A stretch of DNA of 18,597 nucleotides, from assembly GCA_001801495.1 (NCBI GenBank), contig MGXW01000083.1, positions 1 through 18,597 of the forward strand. Reading direction: 5' to 3'. Below, piece by piece: positions 16,778 through 18,597 of the stretch. Position numbers and translations under genes: made by a program. Origin of the DNA: Gammaproteobacteria bacterium RIFCSPHIGHO2_12_FULL_37_34 (GTDB lineage Bacteria; Pseudomonadota; Gammaproteobacteria; DSM-16500). The notes beneath the pieces were generated by a model. That model was not told the DNA's origin and made no database searches. It saw only the letters and a list, made by a program, of their open reading frames with translations. The stretch's first letter is position 1. Every line of letters begins with the position of its first letter.

Positions 16778-16928
16778 CTCAGTACACGGCAAAATTTCCA
16801 TTGACCCTTCGAGACGATCGATTTTGTTTTCCGTTCGTGCTGAGGGTCGCGCGCAGCGCGACGTCGAAGCACGATCGGAAACAAAATCGATCTCCTCAGG
16901 GCAAACGGAAATTTTGTCGTGTACTGAG
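16778..16928. mobile_element. 151-bp nested palindromic element, MITE-like
   Basis: The ends are 22-bp inverted repeats (16778-16799 and 16907-16928, starting CTCAGTACACG) with one mismatch. Inside lies a second inverted pair around ATCGATTTTGTTT (16817-16829 and its partner at 16880-16892), and at the centre a third, GTGCTGAGG...TCGAAGCAC (about 16837-16872) with a GCGC-rich stem. No reading frame of note fits inside. It would fold into a very long hairpin in RNA or single-stranded DNA and may terminate fdxA transcripts. With 9-bp direct repeats outside, the simplest reading is a non-autonomous element inserted just after the fdxA stop codon. It shares internal motifs with the palindrome at 18509-18551. 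I recognise no named family. Confidence 0.8.
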
Positions 16929-16937
16929 AATTAGTCT
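16929..16937. repeat. Right 9-bp direct repeat (AATTAGTCT), probable target-site duplication
   Basis: Second copy of the 9-bp repeat. It overlaps two bases of the fdxA stop codon, so the insertion kept the ferredoxin reading frame intact. Confidence 0.75.
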
Positions 16938-17274
16938 ACTTTTCTGGCCACTCTTTTTCAAGATATTCTAGCTTTTGATCAACTTTAGCCCATTCATCCG
17001 CATCAGGAGGGGGGTCTTTAAGACGTGTAATCACTGGCCATTTCGCAGCAAGTTCAGCATTTAGTTGTAAAAATGGCTGATATTTTTCTGGTAAATCATC
17101 CTCAGAATAAATTGCATCTACTGGGCACTCAGGCTCGCATAATGCGCAATCAATGCATTCATCTGGGTTAATAGCAAGAAAATTTGGACCTTCATAAAAG
17201 CAGTCAACAGGACAAACTTCAACGCAGTCCGTATACTTACAACGAATACATTTTTCAGTAACAACAAAAGTCAT
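16936..17274 (-). CDS. fdxA: 7Fe ferredoxin (3Fe-4S and 4Fe-4S)
   Basis: This 112-residue ferredoxin is of the FdxA type, an electron carrier in the cytoplasm. The cluster cysteines are Cys9, 17, 21, 25, 40, 43, 46 and 50, with the 3Fe-type first motif (C-x7-C-x3-C-P) and the second motif CIDCALCEPECP. A long acidic and aromatic C-terminus ending EYLEKEWPEK is typical of the family. The frame stays open upstream into tRNA-Leu, but the family N-terminus MTFVVTEKC fixes the start at 17274. No strong ribosome site is visible. The start is only 27 bases after tRNA-Leu, so it may be read through from the tRNA promoter. The MITE-like element begins right after its stop. Confidence 0.95.
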   Translation of the reverse strand: MTFVVTEKCIRCKYTDCVEVCPVDCFYEGPNFLAINPDECIDCALCEPECPVDAIYSEDDLPEKYQPFLQLNAELAAKWPVITRLKDPPPDADEWAKVDQKLEYLEKEWPEK

Positions 17275-17301
17275 AGTATGATGTATGTTTAAAAAAAATT
17301 G

Positions 17302-17386
17302 TGCCCGAGGCCGGAATCGAACCGGCACGGGATTTGGTCCCGAGGGATTTTAAGTCCCTTGCGTCTACCAGTTCCGCCACCCGGGC
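17302..17386 (-). tRNA. tRNA-Leu (UAA)
   Basis: An 85-base leucine tRNA with a variable arm. The acceptor arms GCCCGGG and CTCGGGC pair with one G-T. The anticodon stem AGGGA/TCCCT holds the loop CTTAAAA, giving anticodon UAA. The T arm is GCCGG-TTCGATT-CCGGC and the discriminator is A. The next bases are CAA, so the CCA end is not encoded. A run of eight T follows on the minus strand. It is the third tRNA of the cluster and corresponds to E. coli leuZ. Confidence 0.97.
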
Positions 17387-17397
17387 AATATACTTAA

Positions 17398-17468
17398 AGG
17401 CTGGGGTCGGGATCGAACCGGCGTCCACGGCTTTGCAGGCCGCTGCATAACCACTCTGCCACCCAGCC
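17398..17468 (-). tRNA. tRNA-Cys (GCA)
   Basis: A 71-base tRNA with acceptor arms GGCTGGG and CCCAGCC, anticodon stem CGGC/GCCG and loop CTGCAAA giving GCA. The discriminator is U, the key cysteine identity base. No CCA is encoded. Corresponds to E. coli cysT. Confidence 0.97.
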
Positions 17469-17511
17469 ATTGATCTTGCAACAGTTTAATAGACAGTAGA
17501 AATAAAAATAA

Positions 17512-17584
<73 letters not shown>

Positions 17585-17613
17585 AAAACCAGATGAACAC
17601 CTAACGTCGAGTC

Positions 17614-17641
17614 ATTTTATCTTTGCACTATGGTATGTCAA
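17614..17641 (-). promoter_or_regulatory. Promoter of the tRNA Gly-Cys-Leu operon
   Basis: The minus strand has a perfect TTGACA (17636-17641), a 16-base spacer and TAAAAT (17614-17619), 29 bases upstream of mature tRNA-Gly. This is the strongest promoter match in the window, as expected for stable RNA genes. Confidence 0.8.
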
Positions 17642-17732
17642 GAGGTTTAGGAATTGACGGGTTAAAGCATGTTAGTGACACATAGATTTGTCTTCTCATT
17701 TAAGTATATGAAACCTATGTAATAACGGACTA

Positions 17733-17745
17733 TATAATGTATAAT
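17733..17745 (+). promoter_or_regulatory. Tandem -10-like boxes before the CaaX-protein gene
   Basis: Two TATAAT hexamers occur at 17733-17738 and 17740-17745, about 40 bases before the ATG. Neither has a good -35 box at 16 to 18 bases, so an activator may be needed. The rest of the gap between tRNA-Gly and this gene (17642-17732) shows nothing further. Confidence 0.4.
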
Positions 17746-17783
17746 GCGGGGGCAGATTTAACCAATATAAGAGAGTATTAAAA

Positions 17784-18200
17784 ATGCATAGCACGTCAAT
17801 TTTCCAATTACCGAAACAAGGTGAGATTTGCATACACTTAGAAAAAATCTCTAAGAAGGCTATAGATGAACAAAAAGCAAGAGAAATGTTAAAAAATTCT
17901 AAATGCCCAAACCAATTTATTATTGGCAATGAGATAAAATCATCTCCACCTGAGCAAAATCGGTATTTTCAAATATATTTTGAAGATGTCCGTATGGATG
18001 AATCTTATTTTCAAATTACCCCATCAGTTGTTTTCATGAAAGGAATTATAAAAATCAGTAAACAAGGTGAATTATCTGTATCGGATGAGCGTTACTTCAC
18101 AAACGTCAATGCAAAATTTTTATTTGATAATAATGCATTAAAAATGGATAGCAATTTAGAGTTGCTGGAAAAACAAAATAACAACTGCATTATTCTTTAA
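17784..18200 (+). CDS. Unknown small protein ending in a CaaX box (CIIL)
   Basis: I do not recognise a family for this 138-residue protein. It has no signal peptide or membrane segment. It is lysine- and glutamate-rich, probably helical at about 24-42 and beta-rich from about 60 to 115. It ends N-N-N-C-I-I-L, which fits the eukaryotic CaaX prenylation signal; Leu in the last place favours geranylgeranylation. The terminal codons read TGC ATT ATT CTT TAA, so the match is exact. Several Legionella effectors use such C-terminal boxes to become lipidated by host enzymes. A GAGAG site lies eight bases before the ATG, and two -10-like boxes precede it. The AT-rich composition and the lack of a recognised family suggest accessory DNA. 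An effector role is inference. Confidence 0.7.
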   Translation: MHSTSIFQLPKQGEICIHLEKISKKAIDEQKAREMLKNSKCPNQFIIGNEIKSSPPEQNRYFQIYFEDVRMDESYFQITPSVVFMKGIIKISKQGELSVSDERYFTNVNAKFLFDNNALKMDSNLELLEKQNNNCIIL

Positions 18201-18231
18201 TTATTCTGTAACTTGAAGGCTGTGTTTAGAA

Positions 18232-18549
18232 ATGGTAATGCCAGTAACCATCAAAAGTATTTTTGATAAGCTTGATAAAAAATACACAAAAGCTGGTGTA
18301 TTATTAAAAGGCTTAAGATTGCGTGAAGATTTGTCACAAGTTGAATTCGCTAGAAAAATTAATGTTACGCAAGCGAACTTATCCAATATGGAACATGGAC
18401 GAAGATCGATCGGAAAAATTATTGCTCCTGACTTCAGCATATTTCAGTGGTTATTTAACTTTAAATTCATTTTATCAAGTAGTTGGATTAAATTATGTAG
18501 TGCGGTCCGTTCAGACCCTGAGGAGCGCGAAGCGCGTCTCGAAGGGTGA
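18232..18549 (+). CDS. XRE-family HTH regulator, C-terminus probably broken
   Basis: The 105-residue frame carries a helix-turn-helix of the Cro/C1 (XRE) type at about 27-65: GLRLREDLSQVEFARKINVT, then QANLSNMEHGRRSIGK. Such proteins are common as antitoxins or small repressors. Comparable proteins usually continue with one more helix and stop within about 20 residues. Here the sequence after GKIIA turns into an unrelated hydrophobic stretch, and the last 13 residues (ending PEEREARLEG) are encoded by the palindromic repeat. That suggests truncation or replacement of the native end. ATG at 18238 (MPVTIK) is an alternative start and neither has a strong ribosome site. No toxin partner is visible upstream; the window ends before much can be seen downstream. 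Confidence 0.6.
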   Translation: MVMPVTIKSIFDKLDKKYTKAGVLLKGLRLREDLSQVEFARKINVTQANLSNMEHGRRSIGKIIAPDFSIFQWLFNFKFILSSSWIKLCSAVRSDPEEREARLEG

Positions 18550-18551
18550 AC
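18509..18551. repeat. Palindromic intergenic repeat related to the 151-bp element
   Basis: GTTC(AG)ACCCT pairs with AGGGTGAAC, and CGCG-AAG-CGCG forms the tip. Between them the boxes GAGGAG and TCTCGA face each other without full pairing. The motifs CCCTGAGGAG and CGTCTCGAAGGG recur as the internal boxes of the element at 16778-16928. It overlaps the end of the XRE frame and stops 24 bases before the next start codon. Confidence 0.8.
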
Positions 18552-18575
18552 AGATATTTTCGAGAAGGATGAATA

Positions 18576-18597
18576 ATGTTTTGGGTTTATATTCTCA
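18576..18597 (+). CDS. Start of a probable GIY-YIG nuclease, cut by window edge
   Basis: Only seven codons are visible: MFWVYIL. This is the usual beginning of small GIY-YIG domain proteins (an aromatic residue then VYIL, leading into the YxG motif), but so few residues cannot prove it. AGAAGGA lies about six bases before the ATG, which supports a real start. It directly follows the palindromic repeat. If confirmed, it would be a small nuclease of the UvrC/homing-endonuclease fold class. Confidence 0.4.

Noticed and set aside
16750..16971. Plus-strand open frame of 73 codons across the palindromic element
   Set aside because: Its sequence is the translation of inverted-repeat DNA and antisense fdxA; no domain or ribosome site.
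17005..17012. G-run (GGGGGG) in fdxA as a second slippery tract
   Set aside because: Only six bases, encoding the Pro codons of DPPPD within an intact gene.
17275..17328. Longer N-terminus for fdxA
   Set aside because: The extra 18 codons overlap the 3' end of tRNA-Leu, and the family N-terminus MTFVV fits the inner ATG.
17585..17783. tRNA-Gly as an integration site for the accessory region
   Set aside because: The accessory genes lie on the 5' side of the tRNA, whereas integrases normally use the 3' half; no repeat of a tRNA 3' end or integrase is seen.

Overview
The window is AT-rich and densely coded. It looks like a chromosomal segment from a gammaproteobacterium with an outer membrane and LPS (lpxH, an Mla-type lipid transporter). 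Three features point to the Legionellales/Coxiellaceae side: a 180-kDa-class NAD-glutamate dehydrogenase, a gammaproteobacterial asd-fimV-truA-accD-dedD gene order, and a tRNA Gly-Cys-Leu cluster like E. coli glyW-cysT-leuZ. One small protein ends in a eukaryotic-style CaaX box. That would suit a host-associated intracellular lifestyle, but lineage and lifestyle are inferences.

Region 1 (1-2673, minus) is an ABC lipid-transport operon: a STAS-MlaE fusion permease, the MlaF ATPase and an MCE/MlaD protein cut by the window edge. Region 2 (2726-5561, mostly minus) holds a small predicted beta-sandwich protein with its own terminator, an unknown membrane protein, a secreted DUF2147 protein coupled to adk, and a conserved unknown. 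The predicted adk promoter has a run of eight C in its spacer. Region 3 is lpxH on the plus strand, converging on and overlapping a SPOR-domain gene.

Region 4 (6420-16743, minus) is one tightly packed run: tsaB, gdh, a haloalkane-dehalogenase-like protein without its nucleophile, asd, a miniature FimV-like protein, truA, accD and the SPOR protein. Gaps are 2 to 48 bases, so it is probably one transcription unit mixing tRNA modification, amino-acid metabolism, fatty-acid synthesis and envelope functions. folC, normally between accD and the SPOR gene, is absent.

Region 5 (16769-17641, minus) holds fdxA and the tRNA Gly-Cys-Leu operon. A 151-bp nested palindrome flanked by 9-bp direct repeats sits between fdxA and tsaB and looks like an inserted MITE-like element. 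Region 6 (17642-18597, plus) looks accessory: a small unknown protein ending in CIIL, an XRE-type regulator with an abnormal C-terminus, a second palindrome sharing motifs with the first, and the first codons of a probable GIY-YIG nuclease.

The observations most worth following are the palindrome family beside a possible GIY-YIG gene, the CaaX protein, the homopolymer in the adk promoter and the dehalogenase-like pseudoenzyme.
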